Below are positions 5,714 to 11,278 of a stretch of DNA of 11,278 bases, one piece after another; position 1 is the stretch's first letter; each line of letters opens with the position of its first letter. Position numbers and translations under genes: made by a program. The stretch lies in NCBI RefSeq assembly GCF_000716715.1, contig NZ_JNYJ01000098.1, forward strand, positions 1-11,278, read 5' to 3'. The notes beneath the pieces are model-generated. The model worked only from the letters and a program-made list of their open reading frames with translations. It had not been told where the DNA came from and made no database searches. This DNA is from Dactylosporangium aurantiacum. Its GTDB lineage: Bacteria > Actinomycetota > Actinomycetes > Mycobacteriales > Micromonosporaceae.

Positions 5714-5736
5714 AGGGTCGTTCACCGTCGGCGGAT

Positions 5737-6543
5737 TCAGCCGGCGGCGGAGCGGGCGGCGATCGCCGCCTGGATGCGGCGCAGGGTCCGCAGGGCCTTC
5801 TTGGCGGCGACGTCGACCCGGCCGTCGAAGACGGTGGCGGCGTGGTCAGTGGCCATGAGCCGCTCCAGGATCGGGGCGGCCCGCTCGTCGCCGGTGGAGC
5901 CGAGCGCGACCGCCGCCCAGTACCGCTGGTTCGGGTCGGGGCTCGCAGCCGCCTGCTCCAGCCGGGGCAGGACCTCGGGGGTGAAACGGGCGAGGTTGCT
6001 GGCGACGTACCCGATGCGGGGGAAGCGGCGGTGCTCGAGCTCCTGCCACAGGGCGTCGAGGGCCTCGGGCCCGCCGATGTCGGCGAGGGCGTCGGCGGCA
6101 TGCTGGCGGGTGTACTCCTGCGGGTCGCCCAGCAGCGGGGCGAGCGCCGGGACCACGCCGGCGTCGCCGAGCCGGCCGAGGGCGCGCACGGCCTGCTCAC
6201 GCACGTTCCAGTCGTGGTCGTCGAGGAGGTCGAGCAGGGCGGGCACGGCCTCGGTGAAGCCGCCCGCGGCGCAGCCCATCGCCGCCCACGCCTGGCAGTT
6301 GTACCGGGTGTCGGTGAGCGCGGCGAGCAGCGGCCCGCGCAGCGAGTCATCGACGAACACGTCCGCCCGGTTCAGCGCCCTGGTGAACAGGGAACGGTGG
6401 TGGTCGCGGTAGTCCCGCACGACGGCGCGGACCGCCTCGGCGGCGGAGTCGTCGTCGGGTGCCCGGTCCAGGAGCTCGTACAGCAGCTCCTCCCGTGCCT
6501 CGAGCGTGCCGGAGCGCAGATCCACCGGGCCAACGGTACACAT
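5737..6543 (-). CDS. HEAT-repeat (PBS lyase-like) protein
   Basis: Predicted 268-residue soluble alpha-solenoid. After an acidic helical N-terminus (LEAREELLYELLDRAPDDD), helix pairs with the HEAT consensus repeat about every 31 residues: 98-128 (AVPALLDLLDDHDWNVREQA then VRALGRLGD), 129-158 (VVPALAPLLGD...HAADALADIG), 189-219 (PEVLPRLEQ...AVALGSTGD) and 220-253. Such proteins are binding scaffolds; no catalytic residues are visible. The ATG at 6543 follows the response-regulator stop by three bases (TGA-CCC-ATG), implying translational coupling. An alternative GTG at 6525 has TACCGT (6538-6533) exactly 7 bases upstream, which would allow a separate leaderless transcript. The partner is unknown; it may act with the two-component system or the exporter next to it. 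Confidence 0.85.
   Translation of the reverse strand: MCTVGPVDLRSGTLEAREELLYELLDRAPDDDSAAEAVRAVVRDYRDHHRSLFTRALNRADVFVDDSLRGPLLAALTDTRYNCQAWAAMGCAAGGFTEAVPALLDLLDDHDWNVREQAVRALGRLGDAGVVPALAPLLGDPQEYTRQHAADALADIGGPEALDALWQELEHRRFPRIGYVASNLARFTPEVLPRLEQAAASPDPNQRYWAAVALGSTGDERAAPILERLMATDHAATVFDGRVDVAAKKALRTLRRIQAAIAARSAAG
6533..6538 (-). promoter_or_regulatory. Candidate internal -10 for a leaderless HEAT-gene transcript
   Basis: On the minus strand the hexamer reads TACCGT (TANNNT), with 7 bases and then GTG 6525 in frame with the HEAT protein. It lies inside the first codons of the longer reading from ATG 6543. This would uncouple the HEAT gene from the two-component operon. Confidence 0.3.
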
Positions 6544-6546
6544 GGG

Positions 6547-7203
6547 TCAGTTCGGGCCCGCGGGGCGGACCAGGCCGGACTCGTACGCGACGACGACCGC
6601 CTGCACGCGGTCGCGCAGGCCGAGCTTGGCCAGGACGCTGGAGACGTGCGTCTTGACGGTGTGTTCGGAGACGAACAGCTCGGCGGCGATCTCCGCGTTG
6701 GACAGGCCCCGCGCGACCTGCCGCAGGGTGTCCACCTCGCGCGGGGTGAGGGCGGACAGCATCGGTGCCGGCGGCGCCGGCGTACGGTGGCGCAACACGT
6801 CGGCGATGAGACGGCGGGTGACGGTCGGGGCGAGCAGCGACTCACCCGCGGCCACGGTCCGCACCGCGGCGACCAGCTCGGTGCGGTGCATGTCCTTGAG
6901 CAGGAAGCCGGACGCGCCGGCGCGCAGCGCGTCGTACACGTACTCGTCGAGGTCGAACGTGGTGAGGACCAGCACGCGGGCGGCGGTCGCGGCGCAGATC
7001 TCCCGGGTGGCGCCGATGCCGTCGAGGTTGGGCATCCGCACGTCCATGAGCACGACGTCGGGGTGGTGGGCGCGGGCGGCGGCGACGGCCTGCACCCCGT
7101 CGGCGGCCTCCGCGACGACGGTCATGTCGGGCTGCGAGGACAGGATCATGCACAGGCCGTCACGGACGAGGGCCTGGTCGTCGGCGACCACGACGTTCAG
7201 CAC
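6547..7203 (-). CDS. LuxR/NarL-family response regulator
   Basis: Predicted 218-residue cytosolic DNA-binding regulator, the normal length for the family. The receiver domain is at 1-118, with acidic pair D8/D9, phospho-acceptor D54 in VVLMDVRMPNLDG, T81/T82 and K103 in GFLLKD. A Pro/Ala linker (140-148) leads to the GerE/LuxR helix-turn-helix at 152-212 (LTPREVDTLRQVARGLSNAE and then LFVSEHTVKTHVSSVLAKLG). All key phosphorelay residues are present. The start is GTG 7203, 10 bases after the kinase stop (7216-7214), because the receiver strand LNVVVADD begins there; longer upstream readings run into kinase coding sequence in another frame. It is the cognate regulator of the adjacent kinase. 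Targets may include the divergent aminotransferase gene or the downstream exporter (inference). Confidence 0.95.
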   Translation of the reverse strand: MLNVVVADDQALVRDGLCMILSSQPDMTVVAEAADGVQAVAAARAHHPDVVLMDVRMPNLDGIGATREICAATAARVLVLTTFDLDEYVYDALRAGASGFLLKDMHRTELVAAVRTVAAGESLLAPTVTRRLIADVLRHRTPAPPAPMLSALTPREVDTLRQVARGLSNAEIAAELFVSEHTVKTHVSSVLAKLGLRDRVQAVVVAYESGLVRPAGPN

Positions 7204-7213
7204 GGCGGACAAC

Positions 7214-8284
7214 CTACCGGGCCGGCAGCAGCGCGGAGACCTCGAACCCGGGGCCCTGCTCCGGCGGCCCGGTCCGCAGCGTCCCACCGGCCGCCGCGAC
7301 CCGCTCCGCCATGCCGGCCAGCCCGTGCCCGCCGGATCCCGGCACGCCGCCGCGCCCGTCGTCACGCACGAGCACCCGCAGCGACGGTCCTTCCGCCGCC
7401 AGTACCACGGCGACATGACGCGCACCGGCGTGCTTGACGGCGTTCGTCAGCGCCTCCTGCACCACCCGGAACGCGGCGGCGCCGACCTCGGCCGCCACCG
7501 GCGGGACGGCGGCGCGGGTCAGCGTCACGTCCAGGCCGGTCCGCCGGGCCCGCTCCACCAGCGACGCGACGGCGTCCAGGCCCGGCGGCTCCGGCCGCTG
7601 GTCACGCAGCACGCCGAGCGCGTGGCGCAGCTGGACGAGAGCCTCCCGGCCGGTGTCGGCGATCGCGTCGAACGCGGCCTCGGCCCGGCCGGCGTCGGTG
7701 CGCACCACGGACGCGCCGCCCTCCGCCTGCACGACCATCAGCCCGACGGAGTGCGCCAGCACGTCGTGCATGTCCCGGGCGATCCTGGCCCGCTCGGCGG
7801 CGGCCGCGGCCTCGTGGCCCTCGGTGAGGCGGCGGGTACGCTCCTCCAGGTAGGCGATCCGGTCGCGACGGGCCCGCACCCCGGTGCCGAGCGCGTACGC
7901 GGTCACGAACATCATGCCGACGTACCCCAGCGACGGCGGGCTCTGCTGCGGCACCAGCAGCGACACGCAGACCCCGACGGCCGTGCCGACCGCCGCGAAC
8001 AGCCGCCAGCGCGACGTGGTCAGCTCCGCCCAGGTGTACGTGGCGACGAGCTGGCCGTACGGCATGTCGAACAACCGGTCCTGCACCGACAGCCAGGTGG
8101 TGCCGACACCGCACGCGAGCGCGACGAGGATCGGGGCCCGCCGGCGCCACAGCAAGGGCACGGACGCCAGCAGCGACAGCGCCACGTCGGCGGACGAGCC
8201 CCACTTGAGCGCCGGGTACACCGTCGCGGCGGTGACCGCCACGGTGATCAGGATGTCGACGGCCCGGATGCGCATGGCGGCCAT
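7214..8284 (-). CDS. Sensor histidine kinase, HisKA_3/NarL type
   Basis: Predicted 356-residue membrane sensor. Residues 8 to about 135 contain several hydrophobic segments (about 10-24, 33-46, 52-66, 96-111, 120-135) with short loops and no large extracytoplasmic domain, so the signal is probably sensed in or near the membrane. A short coiled linker (RRDRIAYLEERTRRL) leads to the dimerisation and phospho-acceptor domain, ERARIARDMHDVLAHSV, with H173. The HATPase_c domain has the N box EALTNAVKHA (N281), the G1 box DDGRGG at 308-313 and the G2 box GHGLAGM at 319-325. This is the DesK/LiaS-like class paired with LuxR regulators, and its partner follows 10 bases later. ATG 8284 was taken; M4 at 8275 is an alternative. 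No Shine-Dalgarno is obvious. Confidence 0.93.
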   Translation of the reverse strand: MAAMRIRAVDILITVAVTAATVYPALKWGSSADVALSLLASVPLLWRRRAPILVALACGVGTTWLSVQDRLFDMPYGQLVATYTWAELTTSRWRLFAAVGTAVGVCVSLLVPQQSPPSLGYVGMMFVTAYALGTGVRARRDRIAYLEERTRRLTEGHEAAAAAERARIARDMHDVLAHSVGLMVVQAEGGASVVRTDAGRAEAAFDAIADTGREALVQLRHALGVLRDQRPEPPGLDAVASLVERARRTGLDVTLTRAAVPPVAAEVGAAAFRVVQEALTNAVKHAGARHVAVVLAAEGPSLRVLVRDDGRGGVPGSGGHGLAGMAERVAAAGGTLRTGPPEQGPGFEVSALLPAR

Positions 8285-8339
8285 TCTCGCCGCCGGGGCC
8301 CGGTCGCCGCCTCCGTCGTAGGAGCGGTTTCCGGCGGAC

Positions 8340-8345
8340 TATGGT
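8340..8345 (+). promoter_or_regulatory. Candidate -10 element for a leaderless aminotransferase transcript
   Basis: TATGGT ends 8 bases before ATG 8354, which puts the transcription start at or next to the A of the start codon. No ribosome-binding site precedes the ATG. The 69-base gap to the divergent kinase start must hold both promoters. Confidence 0.5.
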
Positions 8346-8353
8346 GACCGACC

Positions 8354-9118
8354 ATGAACGGGCTCATCCGGCTGGAGGTCGACGGCCACCCGCCGACCGC
8401 TGAGCAGCTGTACCACCCGGCGCTGGTCAACTACGGCCACCTCACCGCCCTGCAGGTCCGCTCCGGCCGCGTACAGGGCCTGAACCTGCACCTGAGCCGC
8501 CTGGCGGCGCAGTCTCTGGCCCTGTTCGACACGCCCCTGGACCCTGCTCATTCCCGGGCCCTGCTGCGCCACGCGGTGCGGGACGTGCCCGACGCCGCCG
8601 TGCGGGTCAACGTCTACCAGCCGTCGCCGGGCGGCCCCCTGTCGGTGCTCGTCGCGGTCCGGCCGCCGGCGTACCCGTCACCGTCGCCGCTGCGGCTGAT
8701 GTCGGTGCCGTACCAGCGCCCGGTCGCGCACATCAAGCACCTCGGCGGCTTCGGCCAGATCTACTGGGGCCGCGCCGCCGTCGAGCACGGCTTCGACGAC
8801 GCCCTGCTCACCACCCCGGCCGGCGAGATCACCGAGGCGGCGGTGCACAACATCGCCTTCTTCGACGGCGCTCACGTGGTCTGGCCCGACGCGCCCTGCC
8901 TGCCCGGCATCGCGATGCAGCTCCTGGAGCCGCTCCTGCCCTCCCGCCGCGCGGTCGTCACCCTCTCCGACCTGGCCCGGTACCGCGCCGCGTTCGTCAC
9001 GAACTCGATCGGCGTCGTCCCGGTCACGGCCATCGACGAGCACGGCTTCACCGTCGACGAACCGCTGATGACCCAGGTGACGTCGGCGCTGGCCACGGTG
9101 CCGTGGGACGACCTCTGA
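8354..9118 (+). CDS. Class IV PLP-dependent aminotransferase-like protein
   Basis: Predicted 254-residue cytosolic enzyme of fold type IV (branched-chain/D-amino-acid aminotransferase and aminodeoxychorismate lyase superfamily). The PLP Schiff-base lysine is K128 in HIKHLGGFGQIYWGR. The conserved Glu that contacts the pyridine nitrogen is E161 in GEITEAAVHNIAFFD, with N166 matching the usual 'E-x-x-x-x-N'. The cofactor phosphate loop is represented by CLPGIAMQ at 182-189, where many relatives have PG-x-x-R; here the last position is Met/Gln. The shorter length compared with about 280-300 in classical members, and the unusual N-terminus, match a group annotated simply as 'aminotransferase class IV family'. 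Substrate unknown. ATG 8354 starts the fold correctly and follows a TATGGT hexamer. The codon use is typical of the genome. Confidence 0.88.
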   Translation: MNGLIRLEVDGHPPTAEQLYHPALVNYGHLTALQVRSGRVQGLNLHLSRLAAQSLALFDTPLDPAHSRALLRHAVRDVPDAAVRVNVYQPSPGGPLSVLVAVRPPAYPSPSPLRLMSVPYQRPVAHIKHLGGFGQIYWGRAAVEHGFDDALLTTPAGEITEAAVHNIAFFDGAHVVWPDAPCLPGIAMQLLEPLLPSRRAVVTLSDLARYRAAFVTNSIGVVPVTAIDEHGFTVDEPLMTQVTSALATVPWDDL

Positions 9119-9129
9119 CCCGGGCGATC

Positions 9130-9169
9130 CCGACTGGTTGATCGTCGTCGCTGGATGCCGACTGGTTGA
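9130..9169 (+). repeat. Twofold 12-base direct repeat upstream of the CHAT gene
   Basis: CCGACTGGTTGA occurs identically at 9130-9141 and 9158-9169, 28 bases apart, each followed by (T/C)CG. A shorter relative, GGGTTGATCCG, follows at 9189-9199 over the putative -35. This lies in the 138-base gap between the aminotransferase stop and the CHAT start, suggesting a regulator-binding region. Confidence 0.5.
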
Positions 9170-9190
9170 CCGGGTCTGCCCGTTCGAGGG

Positions 9191-9221
9191 TTGATCCGCA
9201 CGGTGTTCCTCCGGTTACGTT
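9191..9221 (+). promoter_or_regulatory. Candidate promoter of the CHAT/NB-ARC gene
   Basis: TTGATC at 9191-9196 and TACGTT at 9216-9221 are 19 bases apart and fit -35 and TANNNT -10 forms. Transcription from about 9228 would leave a leader of about 29 bases carrying GGGGG (9246-9250), 6 bases before GTG 9257. Confidence 0.4.
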
Positions 9222-9256
9222 CGGTCTTTGCGGCTGTCTCGGACCGGGGGTGTGTG

Positions 9257-11278
9257 GTGGGTCTGGTGTTGCGGGCGGTCGATGTGGTTCGGGGTGCCCG
9301 CTGGCGGTGGCTGCTGACCGATGCGTCGTCCGGTGCCGCGCTGGCGGATCACACGGTGGATTTCGAGGCGCTCGCTGGTGATCGGGAGGCGGAGGCGTTC
9401 CGGGATCTGTACCGGTTCCTGCGGTGGAACGCGGTGCCGGACCGTCGGGTCGAGTCGGAGGCGGAGTGGGTCGACCGCCTCGGCCGGTGGGTCGGCGAGC
9501 GAATTCTCGGTGCTTCGGTGGGTGCGGCGATCGCCGCGGCGGCGCCGGTGACGGTGCGGGTGCAGGTCCCGGATGCGGTGGGGTTCCTGCTGTACGCGCC
9601 GCTGGAGTTGGCGCATGTCGGTGGGGTACCGCTGGCTCGTCGGGGTGATGTGAGTCTGGTGTTCGACATCGGCTCGCCGCCGGCGCCGTCCGGGGATGCC
9701 CGGGCGGACCGGTTGCGGATGTTGGCGGTGTTCAGCCTGCCGACGCAGAGTTCGGCGCTCGCGTTGCGGCGGGAGCGGTACGAGCTGGCCAGGCAGGTGC
9801 GGGCGTTGGCGGCGCGGGCCCGGCGGATGATCGAGCTGGAGGTGCTGCAGTACGGGGTGACCCGCCAGTCGCTCGGCGAGCGTGTCGAGGCCGGCGGTGG
9901 CCCGGACGTGTTGCACCTGTCCGGGCATGGTGGCAATGGCGTGATCCTGCTGGAGGCGGAGGACGGCAGCGCGGACACGGTCGAGGCCGCGGATCTGGTG
10001 CGGCTGCTGCGCCCGGCCCGGGGCCGGCTGCGGCTGGCGGTGCTGTCGGCGTGCCAGTCCGCGGCCGCGACGACGGCGGAGACGCTGCGCTGGCTGCGGC
10101 TGGACGACGCCGCCGACGCGGCGCAGGAGGTCGCCGACGCCGAGCTGACCGCTGCGGACCAGCCGGAGACGGTGACGGGTCTGGCCCGCCTCGTCGCCGA
10201 CCAGGTGGGGTGCGCCGTGGTCGCTATGCGCTACCCGGTCGTCGACGACTTCGCGATCGCGTTGACGTCGGCGCTGTACGAGGGACTGTTCAGGCTGAAC
10301 CTGCCGGTGGATGCCGCGCTGCGGCGGGCGGTACCGGCAGCGGCTGGGGAGCGGCCGTCGCCGTCGCGGCCGGCGTTGTCGATTGCGACGCCGACGCTGT
10401 TCGGTCCGGCGGCCGGGATGCTGCTGACCCCGCCGAGCGGACGCCCGCTGATCGATCCGGCGGCGGCGCGGATGGCCGCGTTCCCGCCGGAGCCGGAGCG
10501 GTTCGTCGGTCGCACCGCCGTGATGATCCGCGCCAGCCAGGCCTTGGCCTCCGGCAGCGGCCGTGGTGGGGTGCTGTTGCACGGCATGGCCGGGGCTGGG
10601 AAGACGGCGTGTGCGTTGGAGTTGGCGTACCGGCATCAGGACCGGTTCGACCAGCCGGTGTGGTGGCAGGCTCCGCTGCGGGAGGAGGAGTGGCCCACCG
10701 CGCTGACCGGCCTCGCCAGAGCGTTAGAGGTCCAACTGGAGGACCGGGGTTTCGCCATGGTCGACAAGATCGGCACGGCAGAGGGGCTGCGCCGGTTCCT
10801 GCCTCGGCTGGCGGCGCTGCTGCGGGACAACGGTCTGCTCATCGTGTTGGACAATCTGGAGAATCTGCTCACCGCGGACGGTAGGTGGCGGGACCCGCGC
10901 TGGGCCGACCTCGTCGCCGCCCTGGTCGGGCATGGTGGCGAGTCCCGGGTGGTCCTCACCAGCCGGACCCGGCCGGCCGGGTTGCCGGCCGGGGTGCTGG
11001 TGGAGGCGGTGCACGCCCTGTCGCGGGATGAGGGCGTGTTGCTGGCCCGGGAGCTGCCGAACCTGCGGCGGCTACTGCACGCCGAACCCGGCCCCGAACG
11101 CGCCACCGCGATCGAGACGGACCGAGCCAGAGTGCGGCGGGTGCTGCACCTCGTCCAAGGCCACCCGAAACTGTTGGAGCTGGCCGACCGGGCCGCCGCG
11201 GACGACGCCACCCTGACCCGGCACCTCGACGCCGTCGAACACGCCACCAGCGGCGACCAGACCCTGACAGCGTTCTTC
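9257..11278 (+). CDS. CHAT protease-NB-ARC (STAND NTPase) protein, 3' end outside window
   Basis: An open frame of 674 codons runs to the window edge without a stop. It starts at GTG 9257 (or 9254) behind a GGGGG ribosome site; upstream codons GTG 9203 and TTG 9191 are less likely. An N-terminal beta-rich region (GLVLRAVDVVRGARWRWLLT) precedes a CHAT caspase-like domain with catalytic H224 in LHLSGHGG and C266 in AVLSACQSA. A linker with FVGR at 416-419 introduces an NB-ARC NTPase: Walker A GMAGAGKT at 443-450, Walker B LLIVLDNLE at 527-535 with D532, and RVVLTSRTR at 564-572 carrying the sensor arginine. All catalytic residues are intact. CHAT-STAND fusions are known bacterial NLR-like proteins, in which ligand binding to C-terminal repeats drives oligomerisation and activates the protease. 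The sensor part lies beyond the window. Codon use is less GC-biased than its neighbours (34 of the first 45 codons end in G/C). Confidence 0.9.
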   Translation, partial: MGLVLRAVDVVRGARWRWLLTDASSGAALADHTVDFEALAGDREAEAFRDLYRFLRWNAVPDRRVESEAEWVDRLGRWVGERILGASVGAAIAAAAPVTVRVQVPDAVGFLLYAPLELAHVGGVPLARRGDVSLVFDIGSPPAPSGDARADRLRMLAVFSLPTQSSALALRRERYELARQVRALAARARRMIELEVLQYGVTRQSLGERVEAGGGPDVLHLSGHGGNGVILLEAEDGSADTVEAADLVRLLRPARGRLRLAVLSACQSAAATTAETLRWLRLDDAADAAQEVADAELTAADQPETVTGLARLVADQVGCAVVAMRYPVVDDFAIALTSALYEGLFRLNLPVDAALRRAVPAAAGERPSPSRPALSIATPTLFGPAAGMLLTPPSGRPLIDPAAARMAAFPPEPERFVGRTAVMIRASQALASGSGRGGVLLHGMAGAGKTACALELAYRHQDRFDQPVWWQAPLREEEWPTALTGLARALEVQLEDRGFAMVDKIGTAEGLRRFLPRLAALLRDNGLLIVLDNLENLLTADGRWRDPRWADLVAALVGHGGESRVVLTSRTRPAGLPAGVLVEAVHALSRDEGVLLARELPNLRRLLHAEPGPERATAIETDRARVRRVLHLVQGHPKLLELADRAAADDATLTRHLDAVEHATSGDQTLTAFF

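Noticed and set aside
5842..8347. Long plus-strand frames opposite the HEAT, response regulator and kinase genes
   Set aside because: They are composition-driven antisense shadows; the minus strand holds complete domains with all catalytic residues.
9121..9132. Small hairpin CGGG-CGAT-CCCG after the aminotransferase stop
   Set aside because: Only four base pairs, too weak to call a terminator in such GC-rich DNA.
9215..10636. Minus-strand open frame of 473 codons opposite the CHAT gene
   Set aside because: The product is a Gln/Arg/His/Pro-rich shadow without recognisable folds. The plus strand has intact CHAT and NB-ARC motifs across the same bases.
10051..10884. Plus-strand frame of 277 codons within the CHAT/NB-ARC gene
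   Set aside because: It is out of frame with the Walker motifs and gives a Gly/Arg/Ala-rich product; it is a shadow of the large gene.
1..11278. CRISPR arrays, tRNA or rRNA genes
   Set aside because: No regularly spaced repeat units of CRISPR size, no cloverleaf with a T-loop GTTCRA pattern, and no conserved rRNA segments were seen on either strand.

Overview
The window is very GC-rich. Resident genes have almost every third codon position G or C (43 of the first 45 codons of the aminotransferase gene), and several starts look leaderless or are GTG. This fits a high-GC actinomycete. The F420-type PPOX protein, the actinobacterial-style two-component system and the CHAT/NB-ARC protein suggest a Micromonosporaceae-like genome (inference, no search was run).

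Layout. Positions 1-136 are the tail of a secreted or surface protein, followed by a strong hairpin terminator (152-179). A 40-residue membrane peptide gene (220-342, +) then converges on a glucose-6-phosphate dehydrogenase homologue (360-1748, -). Their two stop codons lie inside the arms of a single shared hairpin (336-366). The dehydrogenase is divergent from a PPOX/F420-type flavin-fold gene (1889-2326, +). Positions 2402 to about 3550 hold a lower-GC patch on the minus strand: a class I methyltransferase and a decayed IS5-like transposase missing two internal blocks. This looks like acquired DNA.

From 8284 down to 3600 runs a minus-strand gene train: sensor histidine kinase, LuxR/NarL response regulator, HEAT-repeat protein, MFS exporter, then a nucleotidyltransferase-fold protein overlapping the exporter by 32 bases. 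Kinase, regulator and HEAT gene are spaced like an operon. The exporter has a short upstream gap holding a palindrome over a possible promoter. A divergent class IV PLP aminotransferase-like gene (8354-9118, +) starts from the other side of the kinase promoter region.

The most interesting locus is at the right edge (9257 to the window end, +). It is a large open frame, cut off by the edge, that joins an N-terminal CHAT caspase-like protease (His224/Cys266) to an NB-ARC-type STAND NTPase (Walker A 443-450, Walker B 527-535). This is the architecture of bacterial NLR-like conflict or immunity proteins. The C-terminal sensor repeats expected for such a protein lie beyond the window. The frame is preceded by a 12-base direct repeat and a plausible promoter, and its codon use differs from its neighbours, as expected for an accessory locus.
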